This document shows positions 11,216-22,707 of a stretch of DNA of 64,000 nucleotides, one piece after another. The notes under the pieces are model-generated. The model searched no databases. It saw only the letters and a program-made list of their open reading frames with translations, and was not told the DNA's origin. A program made the position numbers and the translations under genes. The DNA comes from Brachycybe producta (Eukaryota; Arthropoda; Diplopoda; Playtdesmida; Andrognathidae). Location of the stretch: NCBI GenBank assembly GCA_036925085.1, contig JAUPFP010000009.1, positions 4,264,233 through 4,328,232 of the forward strand, read 5' to 3'. The first letter of the stretch is position 1. Each line of letters opens with the position of its first letter.

Positions 11216-11851
11216 GATGAAAAAAAGTTGCATATTCCGAATTTTAGTTGATAAAAGAACATTATTATAATTTCTAAGTACAAAATCTGTTTTGTTCTTT
11301 TGTGTTTGTCTTAAAAGCAAGTTGAATTGAATTGCATTTGATGCAACACTTGAAAATAAAAGCTTCCTAGATATATAATAATAATAACATAAATAGTGAG
11401 CTCGACCTCCCTCCCTCCCACCACCCATCCTACCCTCAAATCTATCCTCACCCGCCAACTCCCCCTTTTACTAACAAAAAAAATAAGCTGCTTAAATCTA
11501 ACCTCGAATAAAAAGCAACCAACAAACAAACAAAAAAAAAATAGATGAATGTCTTTTCTAAAAAGTCTCTCTTTCATACAATAACAGAACATTGAATCTT
11601 CTAGTATCTAAAGCTCGTTGAAAAAGATACTTAAGATGACCTTAACAATGTTTGCAATGTTTGAACTCAATTGTGTGTTCGGATAAAAGAGTTGTTTTAT
11701 AATATTTTCGAAGAGAAAATGCAAACTTCATGTTTTTTTGCCTATTTAAATAAAAAAGAAGATTTTACTTTTATGTTTAGAAAACTTCTAATGCGATTGG
11801 AAACGCATTGAAAAAAAAACAAACTAATCTGTGTATTGATATACAGAGGCG
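11216..11851. other. Unassigned spacer
   Basis: AT-rich. Two overlapping frames of about 95 codons on the minus strand show no recognisable domain or codon pattern. Confidence 0.4.
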
Positions 11852-12659
11852 TTAAGAGGCTACATCACTAAATTACTTCGAAAAATCTCCGCAAATGAGA
11901 GCTAGCATCGTTTTTCTATTGAGCCCATAGACCCAATGTTAAAGAATAAACGTTTATTTTTAAAATACACACTGTCGCGGCGGCAATATGTTTATTTTTC
12001 TTATTTAAAGTTGTCCAATATCAAGTTTTCAAGTGCAATGTGCACCTTAAATATATGCTGACAGCGTCATAGAATGACAAAAAATTGGTAAGTGCAGTTC
12101 TATTTTTAAAAAACTATTTCAAAATCGCGAATTTTTAACTCTTTATGTTAAACTCTTAAGAAAATAACATTCATTAAAATGCTCGTAAAAATACCTAAAA
12201 ATAATTTTTAAAAACCAGAAAAAAAAATCAGCACGTGTGCCAATGTGTTGTCTTCACTGTGGTTTAATTGTAGTTTTTTTTTTAAATTATTTTTTAGATA
12301 TTTTTACAAGCATTTTAATGTTTGATTTTTTCTTATTTGGGCGTACTCAATGGAGTTTAACATAAGAGTTAGAAATTCGCGATTTTGAAATATTTTTTTA
12401 AAAATAGAACCGCACTTACCAATTTTTTGACGTTCTATCACTCGATCAGCATATATTTAAGGTGCACATATTGCACTTTGAAAAATCAAAATTGGAAACT
12501 TTAAATATGAAAAATAAACATATTGCCGCCGCCATTGTTGTGTATTTTAAAAATTAACATTTTTTCTTTAACTTATTGGGTCTACGGGCTCAATAGAAAA
12601 ACGATGCTAGCACTCTTTGCGGAGATTTTTCGAAGTGATTTTGCAATCTAGCCTCTTAA
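11852..12659. mobile_element. Family D giant palindromic element, copy 2
   Basis: 808 bp from TTAAGAGGCTACATC to GATGTAGCCTCTTAA-type ends (right end CAATCTAGCCTCTTAA). It has the same arm landmarks as 7775-8588 and 50,463-51,279, including GACAAAAAATTGGTAAGTG at the inner left arm and its complement on the right. Confidence 0.88.
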
Positions 12660-13544
12660 CTTGAAACTCATTTTATTTTTATATAAAAAGCTGCACTTTT
12701 ATTTTTTTTAAAAAAGTATCTTAAAAAGCTATTAATTTTCATTAAAAAAATAAGTCTCCCTAAAAAAACCAACCTCCGAAAAAAAAAAATCCATGTTTCT
12801 CCATTATATTAATGGGTATTTTTACACTTTTTTTCTCCTTCTGTTCGATTGGAATTTTTTTAAGGTCCTTGTGAAGTGTTAAGAAAGGACAACACCTCCT
12901 CCCACCCACTCATTCCTCCCCCCCCTTAACTTCCATTCACCACCCACTCCACCCTTAATTTTCAGCCACCTTCCCTCTTTAAATGTCACCCTCTTTTTAT
13001 CAACTTAATGCATGTAAGTCATTTTTAAACGTCAATAAAAAACACAAATGCAAAAAAAGGTAACATTGAAAAAACTACTATATTTGTTTTCAATGTTCAC
13101 TATTCTAAAAGGCGGGGCTGGAAAGAGAGGGGGGAAGAGAAAAGGGAGTTAAAATGGGGGTCATCGAGGCTAAAAGCTCTATGTGTAGTTGTTTTTATAT
13201 TTATGATTATTAAAATAAAACAAAAATTCAACTTAAGTTCAACAACATTTCTTTTGTTAATAATATACAGTATGTCTCAAAAGCATATTATATACGATAT
13301 ATCAAATTATCAAAAAATAGTTTAAAATGAAATATTTCAGAAATTAAAAATTTTGAGCACTTTCAGTTGATTGTGAGAAATGTAAAAAACGTCGTTTCTC
13401 AAACTTTGGTTATTCTTTTCTTTCAGGTGCAAAATTAAGAAAAACTTGAAACTATTGCTGGTAATATTTTGCAAAAATTGAAATCGGGCTGATATTTTTT
13501 TAAAATTATAATTATATCGATTTTTATACGATATATATCGAAAA
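12660..13544. other. Unassigned spacer
   Basis: AT-rich with C-rich patches near 12,895-12,960 and a purine patch at 13,110-13,150. No gene recognised. Confidence 0.4.
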
Positions 13545-14320
13545 AATTGAGAAAAATCTAAAAAAAATTGAAAAAAAATCAAAAAATATCCAAAAATCTA
13601 AAAAATCAAAAAATCTAAAAAAAAACTAAAAAAATCTAAAAAATCAAAAAATCTAAAAAAAAACTAAAAAAATCTAAAAAAATCTAAAAAATTCTAAAAA
13701 AATCTAAAAAATTCTAAAAAAATCTAAAAAAAACTAAAAAAAATCTAAAAAAATCTAAAAAAATCTAAAAAATTCTAAAAAAATCTAAAAAAATCTAAAA
13801 AATCTAAAAAAATCTAAAAAAATCTAAAAAAATCTAAAAAAATCTAAAAAAATCTAAAAAAATCTAAAAAAATCTAAAAAAATCTAAAAAAATCTAAAAA
13901 AATCTAAAAAAATCTAAAAAAATCTAAAAAAATCTAAAAAAATCTAAAAAAATCTAAAAAATTCTAAAAAAATCTAAAAAAATCTAAAAAATCTAAAAAA
14001 TCTAAAAAAATCTAAAAAAATCTAAAAAAATCTAAAAAAATCTAAAAAAATCTAAAAAAAATCTAAAAAAATCTAAAAAAATCTAAAAAAATCTAAAAAA
14101 ATCTAAAAAAATCTAAAAAAATCTAAAAAAATCTAAAAAAATCTAAAAAAATCTAAAAAAATCTAAAAAAATCTAAAAAAATCTAAAAAAATCTAAAAAA
14201 ATCTAAAAAAATCTAAAAAAATCTAAAATAATCTAAAATAATCTAAAAAAATCTAAAAAAAAAAAAAACTAAAAAAACTAAAAAAAAAACTAAAAAAAAC
14301 TAAATAATCAAAAAATCTAT
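13545..14320. repeat. (AAAAAATCT)n-type satellite, 8-9 bp period
   Basis: About 750 bp of A-runs punctuated by TCT every 9-10 bases, with very few interruptions. It is strand-asymmetric: T and C occur only within TCT or CT words. Confidence 0.97.
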
Positions 14321-14619
14321 CTAAATACCGATATGTCAAAAATTCTGCCAGCCCTGATTAAAAGTGTTTTAGAAACTAGGAGGGTAGTTAAATCATTTTC
14401 GAGTATTTTGATATTAGTATTCAGCCACCTTAAATCGTATTTTTTTTTTCACCATGAGGAAACCCCCATTCTTTTAATTAACTTAGGAGTTTTAAAATTC
14501 AGTTAACTTTTTAGATTTTTTTAATATTTTTTTTTAACATTTTAAATATTGACATCAACTGAAGTTTCAACTGTGAAACATTTATAATTTCTGAGATATT
14601 TAATTTTTAAACCATTAGG

Positions 14620-14890
14620 TTTGGTTAGGATCGATTAGGTTCGGTTAGGTTTAGGTTAGGATCGGTTAGGTTAGAGAGAAAGGGTTTTTTTTAGCTGTAG
14701 TGACGAGAAAGTGATAAAAAAACGTCTATATTTTGTCCCCCTATGACGTCACTGTTAGCCTCCAATCCAATCCCTGAGGCTTGTCGACGAAAAAAATGTC
14801 GACCGAAAGGGATACCGCCCTGGCGAACCGGTCTTATTAGCTCCCAACCGAGCAAACGTGTATGTTCCTCCACACTCAGAATTGACAAGC
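14620..14890. repeat. TTAGG-rich tract followed by a moderately GC-rich repeat-like block
   Basis: 14,620-14,680 holds eight TTAGG words separated by TTT, ATCG or TTCG (GGTTAGGTTTAGGTTAGG). The adjoining block 14,690-14,890 (GCTGTAGTGACGAGAAAGTG onwards) is richer in GC and leaves a 65-codon minus-strand frame I do not recognise. The juxtaposition suggests a dispersed repeat rather than a gene. Confidence 0.45.
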
Positions 14891-15235
14891 CATAACTGTA
14901 CCCAGCTTTAAATGTTTTAATACTAACCTGAATGAGGATGGATGAACATTTTTAAGATTCCTAATAGTTGGCATTTCGAGTTCTTCTCCATGAGGAATCC
15001 GGCTGAAATTATACAAAAAATAAATAACATTATTAAAATAAACTATATTGATTCGTATGAATAAAAAAGTAAGCAATTTGCTCAAGAGTATGAGCACAAA
15101 GAATGAACAAGAAAAAACAATACGGTTAATGGCATAATTTTTTAATCTAAAATATAATAAAAATAACCCGCTTTCTCATCAGATGCGATTTTTGTTAGAA
15201 GAAATTCAAAGTGTACTTAGAAACTAGAAGACTAA
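14891..15235. other. Unassigned spacer
   Basis: No feature recognised. Confidence 0.4.
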
Positions 15236-15545
15236 TACCTAGTACACACCTGATAATTTAAATGCATTTAAATAATAAACGTGTTTTACAGAGCCCTCTG
15301 TGAAGGGCAAACAAACAATATATCGAAATCAATTTATTCAGTTAATAATCTCAAAATATTGAGTTAATTAACTTAAATATAAATTATATAAACTATTGAC
15401 AAAATATTGATTTAGTATTTCAATTTTAAAATATTAATAATAAAAGTCAATTTTTATTTGATGTTCATGTCCTTAACTGGATTCCGTATAATTCACCTAA
15501 ACACATTTTACTTTGAATTCATTTAACTCATGTGTGTACAAGGTA
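15236..15545 (+). mobile_element. Family E element, copy 1
   Basis: About 310 bp from TACCTAGTACACACCTG to GTGTGTACAAGGTA. Shared interior landmarks are AATGCATTTAAATAATAAAC, CAATTTATTCAGTTAATAAT and CTTAACTGGATTCCGTATAA. Ends are imperfect inverted repeats flanked by TA. Confidence 0.85.
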
Positions 15546-15701
15546 TATATGAAGAGGAAACCGTTTAAGAGCCTATAGATACAGTGTTTAATTTGAAATT
15601 TCTCCGAATGTAGGCGCTGTGATCGTTTTTTTTTTATTTGGTATAAAAATGGTTTTTGTCCAGGTTTGAAGTCACATAATAATTGCACGTGCTAAGCTTA
15701 T

Positions 15702-16085
15702 AAAAAGCAATCAGCGTGAAGCCAATGCATGAATGCACGTGCACAATTTTTTGTTATTGCTCTAAATCGCTTTTAACGAGAGTTCCTCAAACTTTTGTAG
15801 GATTTTTTTGGGTCTATGAAATTTAAGATGGAGTTAAGAAACGTACGATTTTAAATGTTATTTAAAAATAGATGGACCTTTTTTAAAAATTTATAAAAAT
15901 AAATCATTGTGAAGCCAATACATGAAAAGCACGTGCTGATTATTTTTTATTGCTGTAAATCGTTTTTAACGAGAGTTCTTCAAATGTTTGTTGGACGCGC
16001 TTTTTGGGCCTATGGGATTTAACATAGAGTTTAAAAAATGTACAATTTTAAACATTACTGAAAAATAGAAAGACCTTTTTCAAAA
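15702..16085 (+). repeat. Direct duplication of a ~190 bp unit
   Basis: Two tandem units share AAGCCAATGCATGAA, GCACGTGC, TCGCTTTTAACGAGAGTTC and TTTGGGTCTATGAAATTTAA (second copy diverged). Vocabulary resembles one arm of family D, so this may be an old derivative. Confidence 0.65.
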
Positions 16086-16368
16086 TTTATATAAAGCGAC
16101 CACTTAATGAACAATACTTTCTATTACATTTTGCGCTTTAATGTATCTTCATTGAATGATTGGGAGACTATTTCTTGCAATTTTAGTAACACCATAATAG
16201 TAACACTCATATGTCTTGTTGTCGTCTGCTCAAAACAACAAGATGGAGAACGCGTATCTAGGTTTTTTAACACGAAATTCAAGAGTATAGTTTTCGTGTT
16301 AAAAGCTTTCTAATGAAGTAGGCTGAAATATATTTTGTGTTATCCGCTTTTTTTTCGTATTATTTTCA

Positions 16369-17066
16369 TAGATGTGAGACGAATCCTAAATCTTCTCGAA
16401 TCTCACGAATCCTTCATATGAGAATCCTATATTATATTATATTATTATATATATAATATCCCAGGTCTGTGTGTGTGTGTGTGGAGTAACTGTACAAAAC
16501 CATTGAAGCACGTCGGAATTTATATAAATTTGAATAAATGAACCGTTTTTTTTTTTCTCAAGGTCAACTATATGTTGAACTCTTCCTTTGGAAAGTGTAG
16601 AAGGATGGAGAGAGAGAGAAAAGTGTGAGGGGGGTGACTGAAATTGAAATGAAAGGAGTAAAAAAAAAAAAAAAAAAACGACGCGCATGCGCACAAATGC
16701 CTGTGAATTTTGCTCCCGTCATTTATGACGGGTTACCCCACTAGTTCATTAAGAAGATACAAATAAATGAAATATTATTAAATATTAAATTATTAATAAT
16801 AAAAAAACAAGTGTGGCACTCGGGATCGCCACAAGGTGATGATATTGGTGATCCGGTTACCACCAAAATTGCAACAATCGCCGGATCTTTTTTGGTTAGT
16901 GAACGCTTCTATTGGACGTCAATGGAGTTAAAACTAATTTTACCAACGTTTTTAACTGGTTTTTTTTATTTTAGGATTCGAAAGAGACGAAAAAAGCTTC
17001 GAAGATACGAGTTTTCGAATCTCAAATATTTTTCAAGATTCGTGTGATTCGAATGGCCCATCCCTA
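16369..17066 (+). mobile_element. Family A (hAT-like) element interrupted by a Helitron
   Basis: Starts TAGATGTGAGACGAATCC and ends GGCCCATCCCTA. The interior has the family landmarks TTCATTAAGAAGATACAAAT, 'CACAAGGTGATGATATTGG', 'CTATTGGACGTCAATGGAG' and ACGAAAAAAGC. The host sequence breaks at about 16,440 and resumes at 16,745 (TTCATTAAGAAG), exactly where other copies are continuous. Confidence 0.82.
16440..16744 (+). mobile_element. Helitron 3' fragment inserted in family A
   Basis: The 3' terminus is diagnostic: hairpin CCCGTCATTTATGACGGG at 16,715-16,732, eight bases, then CTAG at 16,741-16,744 followed by host T. Upstream (16,490-16,580) is the decayed helicase tail seen at 41,711-41,947. 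The 5' end is truncated and not recognisable. Confidence 0.75.
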
Positions 17067-17735
17067 GTTTTCACCATATATTATTATGGAAACCATTTAA
17101 TTTATATTTAATTAAAAAAAAATACTTTTTCTAATGCACTTTTATATTTTCCAGTCAACTCCAGAAATAAAGCTGAAACACTCAACTGAAGAAAAAAAAA
17201 AGTCGCTTTAATGTGTCAAATATTTTCTTTTGTTAAATTTAAATAAACAATCACTCAAATTTTATTTGATTTTTTACTTTGCTCTCAAAAGCGTCTCCAC
17301 AATTTTTTTTAGTTTTGATGTGAAAGTTGTATTTTCTTCCGGAAAAAAAATATAACAAAAGGGGGGGGGGGGGTGGAGGCTAAGGGAGTGAATGTGTGTG
17401 TTGGGGAGAGGGGGGAGGGGGAGGGGTGTAAAATAAAGTAGAGGGGGGGACTAACCATAGTGGCATCATGAGTCACTATTGACTGCCATTGCCAATATTA
17501 CACAGTTGGAAAAGAAGAAGAAGAAGAAAAAAAATCTCTCATAAGTTGTAACCATCGCAACTGATGTTACAAAATCCATCTATCTCATTTATCTTCATGA
17601 AAAGTAGTTGGAGTCACAAAGTCTGGCCACTTTTCCATTGGCAGACATTTTGGCACCAGAAAAAGAAAAGACGTCGAGGTCAAAATAAAACCAGCAACAA
17701 AAAAAAACAGGGAATAGTTTGACTTCGAATATAAG

Positions 17736-17805
<70 letters not shown>

Positions 17806-17887
17806 TATCTTTTAGCATCACTCTGTCTCACGTGTGGCCAACGTTTTCAAACACAAGTGCCAATTTTTTATTTGTTCAAAATGAAAA
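17067..17887. other. Spacer with G-rich and (GA)n tracts
   Basis: A G12 run lies near 17,362 and a purine-rich stretch runs to 17,450. A clean (GA)n microsatellite lies at 17,743-17,801. No gene recognised. Confidence 0.6.
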
Positions 17888-18790
17888 TTAAGCCTCGTTT
17901 TCACGATAGTTGCTGTCATGACAGCAGCAACTATCGCGAGAACTATCATCGTGCCAGATGATCAGATCACATGATAGTCAACTATCGCACTGTTGCGATA
18001 GTGACTATCACACTATCTCGTTTCACACGATAGTTGATAGTAGTATTGCGACAGTGATAGTAACTGTCATGATTACTATCATCGTGCATACAAAAGTGTC
18101 GCACTAGTAAAGCCTCGTTTTCACGGCAATACTTCTTTCGTGAGAGTAGTTGAAATAGTTCACTCTCACGATAGCAACTGTCTACATGTCTTGAAGTAAC
18201 GGTCATACTGTAGTTGTCTGTAATGACAGTGTGACGTCGACTTCACAGATATCATTGAGTCAACAACAGTGTTGCCTCTCTCTCTCTCTCCCTCCAGAAG
18301 CCAAATTTCTCTACAAAATGGATATCTCCCTACAAGTGGTCACTCAAAAGCTATTACTATATTGCGACAGTACTATCAACTATCTAGTCAAACGAGATAG
18401 TTGTGATAGTGCTATCGCAACAGTGTGATAGTAACTATAACATGTGGTCTTCACGATGATAGTTCTCGCGATAGTTACTGCTGTCATGACAGCAACTATC
18501 GTGAAAACTATCATCGTGAAAACGAGGCTTAATAGTTGTTGAGTGACCACTTTGTAGGGAAATATCCACTTTGTATTGAAATTTGGCTTCTGGAGGGAGA
18601 GGGAGAGAGAGACAACACTGTTGTTGACTCAATGGTATCTGTGAAGTAGACGTCACACTGTCGTGACAGACAACTATCACTGTTACTTCAAGACATGTAG
18701 ACAGTTGCTTATCGTGAGAGTGAACTATCGCAACTTTCATGAAAGCTACTCTCACGAAAGAACTATCTCCGCCGTGAAAACAAGGCTTTA
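17888..18790. mobile_element. Family G interleaved palindromes
   Basis: Arm A (17,888 to ~18,100, TTAAGCCTCGTTTTCACGAT) is inverted at A' (~18,360-18,532, ending AAAACGAGGCTTAA). Arm B (18,108 to ~18,350, TAAAGCCTCGTTTTCACGGC) is inverted at B' (~18,540-18,790, ending GAAAACAAGGCTTTA). The order is therefore A-B-A'-B'. Inner words such as CTGTCATGACAG and ACTATCGCGAGAACTATCAT recur throughout. Probably two related foldback elements, one disrupted by the other. Confidence 0.78.
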
Positions 18791-20585
18791 CTCTCATGAA
18801 AATTTTAATTCAAGAGTTGAACGACAGTTTTTTTTTCTTCTTCTAACTTTGTTAGAGAAAGTTACTTGAGAGTTTTCAAACTCACAAAATCTCTTCTTAA
18901 AACCTATTAGGAGTTTCCTAGTTTAGAGTTCTTAAAAGTTTTCTGATCTAGAAAATTTTCTGGAGAGTCTTTGGAGTTTTCTAAAATAACAAATTTTTTT
19001 TTTGGAATGTTTCTTGAAAGTTTTCTAATTTAGAAAGTCTTCTAGAAAGCTTCTTAAGAGTTTTCTAACTTATAAAGTATCCTAGAAAGTTTATTGAGTT
19101 TTCTAACTTCAAAAATTTCCTAACACATTTCTAGCTTAAAAAGTCTTAAGAAGAATTTCTTAAGAGCTAATTAATTTATAGTCTTCTTGTGAGTTTTTTG
19201 AGAGTTTTCTAATATAAAAAGTCTGATCATGTGCTTATTAAGTTGTTTTTTTAACTCAGAAATTCTTTAAAAAGTTTTCTAACTTAGAAAGATTTTGAAG
19301 TGTTTCCGGTGTTTGAAGTGTTTGAAGTGTTTCCTTCCTACCTTAAAAAGAATTTACGACAAATTTTTGAGAGTGTTTTAATTTATAAAGTCTTCTTAGG
19401 GGATTCTAGAGAGCCTTCTAATATAATAAGTGTTTCAGAGTGTTTGTTGAGAGTTTTCTAACTTAAGAGAAAGATCACACACGCTGAAAAAAACAACCAG
19501 AAAACAGAAATTAAAATACAAAATTCTGTGTTCTTTTGCACTTTACAAAGTGAAATTATGTGAAATTTTATTCAGTGTGTGTGTCTTCTTCCCTCAGAAA
19601 AATATTCTGGAATATTTCTGAAGTTTTCTAGCTTAAAAACTTTTCGGAGATCTTTTTTTTTTAATTTATAGTCTTGCTTGTGAATTTCTCGAGAGTCTTC
19701 TAATTTTTAAAGTCTTCTGGAGAGTTACTTGATAGTTTTCTAACTTGTAAAGTCTTCTTGGGAGTTTGTTGATAATTTTCTAATTTTAAAAGACTCTTGG
19801 GATAGTTTCTTATGAGTTTTCTAATATTGAATGTCTTCTGGATAGTTTCTTGTTAGTTTTCTAATTTTTAACATCTTTTGGAGAGTTTCTGAAGAGTTTC
19901 TTGAAAGTTTTCTAGCTTAGAAAGTCTTCTTGGTAGTTTCTTCATGGTTTTCTAACTTGAAAAATCTACTTGGGAGTTTGTTGATAATTTTTTTAATTTT
20001 AAAAGACTCTTGGATAGTTTCTTATGAGTTTTCTAATTTTGAAAGTCTTCTGGATAGTTTCTTGAGAGTTTTCTTGCTTAAAAAGTCTTCTTGTTAGTTT
20101 CTTATGAGTTTTCCAAGTTGAAAAGCCTTCTGGAGAGTTTTTGAAGAGTTTTCTAACTTATAAGACTTTTCTGGAGAGTTTCTTATGAGTTTTCTAAGTT
20201 TGAAAGTCTTCTGGATAGTTTCTTATGAGTTTTCTAAGTTTGAACGTTTTCTGGATAGTTTCTTGTTAGTTATTTAATTTTGAAAGTCTTCTGGAGAGTT
20301 TCTTGAGAGTTTTCTAGCTTAGAAAGTCTTCTGAATATTTTCTTATGAGTTTTCTAATTTTGAAAGTCTTCTGGAGAGTTTCTTGAGAGTTTTCTAACTT
20401 AGAAAGCCTTCTGGATAGTTTCTTATGAGTTTTCTAATTTTGAAAGTCTTCTGGATAGTTTCTTGAGAGTTTTCTAGCTTAGAAAGTCTTCTGGATAGTT
20501 TCTTGGTAGTTATTTAATTTTGAAAAGTCTTCTAGAGAGTTTCTGAATAGTTTCTTGCGAGTTTTCTAACTTCGAAAGTCTTCTC
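18791..20585 (+). repeat. Degenerate ~40 bp minisatellite
   Basis: About 1.8 kb of units like 'TTTTCTAATTTTGAAAG' + 'TCTTCTGGAGAGTTTCTTGA'. Units are 40 bp at the 3' end (for example starts at 20,351 and 20,391) and decay towards the left. One possible element, around 19,480-19,580, lacks the pattern. Confidence 0.88.
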
Positions 20586-21214
20586 CATAGATTGGCCACC
20601 CTGACTCCGTTTCAAGTTTTCCATTCGCTCCCCCCGTTCAGCCTTTCTCCCAATTTCTTCTTTCGATCACTGTATACGCCCCACACTTTCCAGTGTCTTC
20701 AAAATCACTCAGCCAATCTTAATTCATTGTTGTGAACGTTTTTCACTATCTTTCACTCTCTTTCTCTCTCCCTTCAATTGCAACTTCCATTATGCGAACT
20801 GTTAACATAATGGCAATGATACCCCATTGCCACAGGGAGGGAGTGGGGAGGGGAGGGGAGGGGGGGGGAAGAAAAAAAGTCGCAATCTGGGGCACCATGA
20901 AATTCTATCTATTGTTAATACAATGCACATAGGATGCAATGTTACCATTAAACACAACCCTTTTAAAAATGGGTTTCATTTGTTTGAATGATTTTTTTTA
21001 TCGATAATATCAATAAAACCAACCCAAAAAAAAAACTCCCCACCGAAACATTTCTAATAAAAAAACATTAAACTCTTATTTAAATATGACAATAAGAAAA
21101 CTATTACATATTTAGTACAAAAAGTATTAGAAAAAAATTTTACAAAAAAAAATATCTCATAAGTTGCTGATTAATAGGGTCTAATAAAGATGGCCGTCAA
21201 AAAATATCTCTTGA
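20586..21214. other. Unassigned spacer
   Basis: No gene recognised. There is a G-rich tract at 20,840-20,870. Confidence 0.4.
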
Positions 21215-22110
21215 AAGTAGAGATTGGGATTTCGGTTTTACTCGAAACAGAAAACCGCGGTTTTTTGTTGAAAAATCAAAACCGCAAAACCGTCTCTGAA
21301 AACGCCGGTTTTCAGTTTTATCAAAAATAAAATCTAGAGGTGGGACGAATCCTAAATTTTCTCGAATACTAAAAGGTTCTCGAATCTCTCGAATTTTCCG
21401 AATCTCGAATCCTAAAAGGTTCTCGAATCTCGAATCCTTCATATAATAATCCTATATTATTATTAAGAAGATACAAATAAATGAAATAATATTAAATATT
21501 AAATTATTAATAATAAAAAAAAGTGTGACATTCAGGGTCACCACAAGGTCATGATATTGGTGATCCGGGTACCTCCGAAATTGCAACATTAGCCGGTTGT
21601 TTTGTTAGTGAACGCTTCTATTGGACGTCAATGGAGTTAAAACTAATTTTACCAACGTCTTTAACAGTCTTTTTTAGGTTAGGATTCGAAAGATTCGAAA
21701 GACGAAAAAAGCCCGAAGATTCGAGTTTTCGAATATCGAATATTTTTCGAGGATTAGAAATCAATCATTACCACTAAAATAGAAATTTGCAATGTTTACA
21801 AAAAAAAGTGCAAAAAGACGAAGATCCTTGGTTATCTTTACACAGCGCTTTCTACCATAAAACCAACATCAACATAATGAATTAATGATACTGGAAAAAC
21901 CCGAAAATATCCGCAGTTTTCAAAAATGAAACACGAAAAATTGCGGTTTTCAAAAATGAAATCCGAAAAACCACGGTTTTCAAAAATGGTACCCGAAAAA
22001 CCGCAGTCTTTGGAACATCGCTGTTTCTCCAAACTCTACTTGAAAATTTTCAAAAATTAAAAATATGAAAATTACAAAAAGGACGGTTTAGACGGTTTTT
22101 TTTTTTTTTG
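21215..22110. mobile_element. Element with AAAACCGCGGTTTTC words, disrupted by family A
   Basis: Left part (21,215-21,334) and right part (~21,890-22,110) share repeated AACCGCGGTTTTC/AAAAACCGCGG words in both orientations. They are separated by the family A copy. Boundaries are uncertain. Confidence 0.45.
21335..21755 (+). mobile_element. Family A (hAT-like) element, monomer with worn right end
   Basis: Starts TAGAGGTGGGACGAATCC and carries all the family landmarks (TTAAGAAGATACAAATAAAT, GTGATCCGGGTACC, GGACGTCAATGGAG). The right end fades after TTTTTCGAGGATT. Confidence 0.8.
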
Positions 22111-22510
22111 AAAAAATTTGACGCAAAAAACGTCAAACGAACGTTTTTTTTTTATTATGTTAAGTGTCTTTAATGGCCGTAAACAATTAGCAAAGTGACC
22201 TCTATGTGAGGCTATTAAATTTTATTTCAAGAACGCACTGAAAAAAAGACTTTTTATTCAATTTACAATAAAATGTTCATCTTTTATTTTGAATAAAATA
22301 GTTTTCAATTCCGAATTGGGCTATTTTTTTTTGTTCTCGGATTCCACAGACCTGCTGATGTGGGTTGTGATGTGTGTCCGAATGTCCGGTCCTTTCTGGT
22401 ATACACTCACCCCCACCCACATTCCTTTAAATAATATGTTGGTATGTGTTTCCAACCCTCTTTTTTTGGTGTGTCCGGTTCAATCCTATATTTTTTGTTA
22501 CCCTCTCACT

Positions 22511-22520
22511 TATATAAAAG
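22511..22520 (+). promoter_or_regulatory. TATA box of the Gly/Cys-rich gene
   Basis: TATATAAAAG lies about 30 bp before a likely transcription start near 22,541. The first (untranslated) exon would run from ~22,541 to 22,594, with donor GTAAGA at 22,595 and acceptor TTTTTTAG ending at 22,681. Confidence 0.7.
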
Positions 22521-22707
22521 AGGACCCACAAGACTGCCAAAATATCATTTGACTTGACCACTTAATCTGAGTGATTTCTCTCTCTCATATTTCTGTAAGA
22601 ACTGATTTTCTTTTTAAATTTTATTTCAGACAAAAACAAGAAAACATTTCTTATTTTTCTTAATTAATTGTTATTTTTTAGGTTTAAAACTTCACAAAAA
22701 AAGAAAG

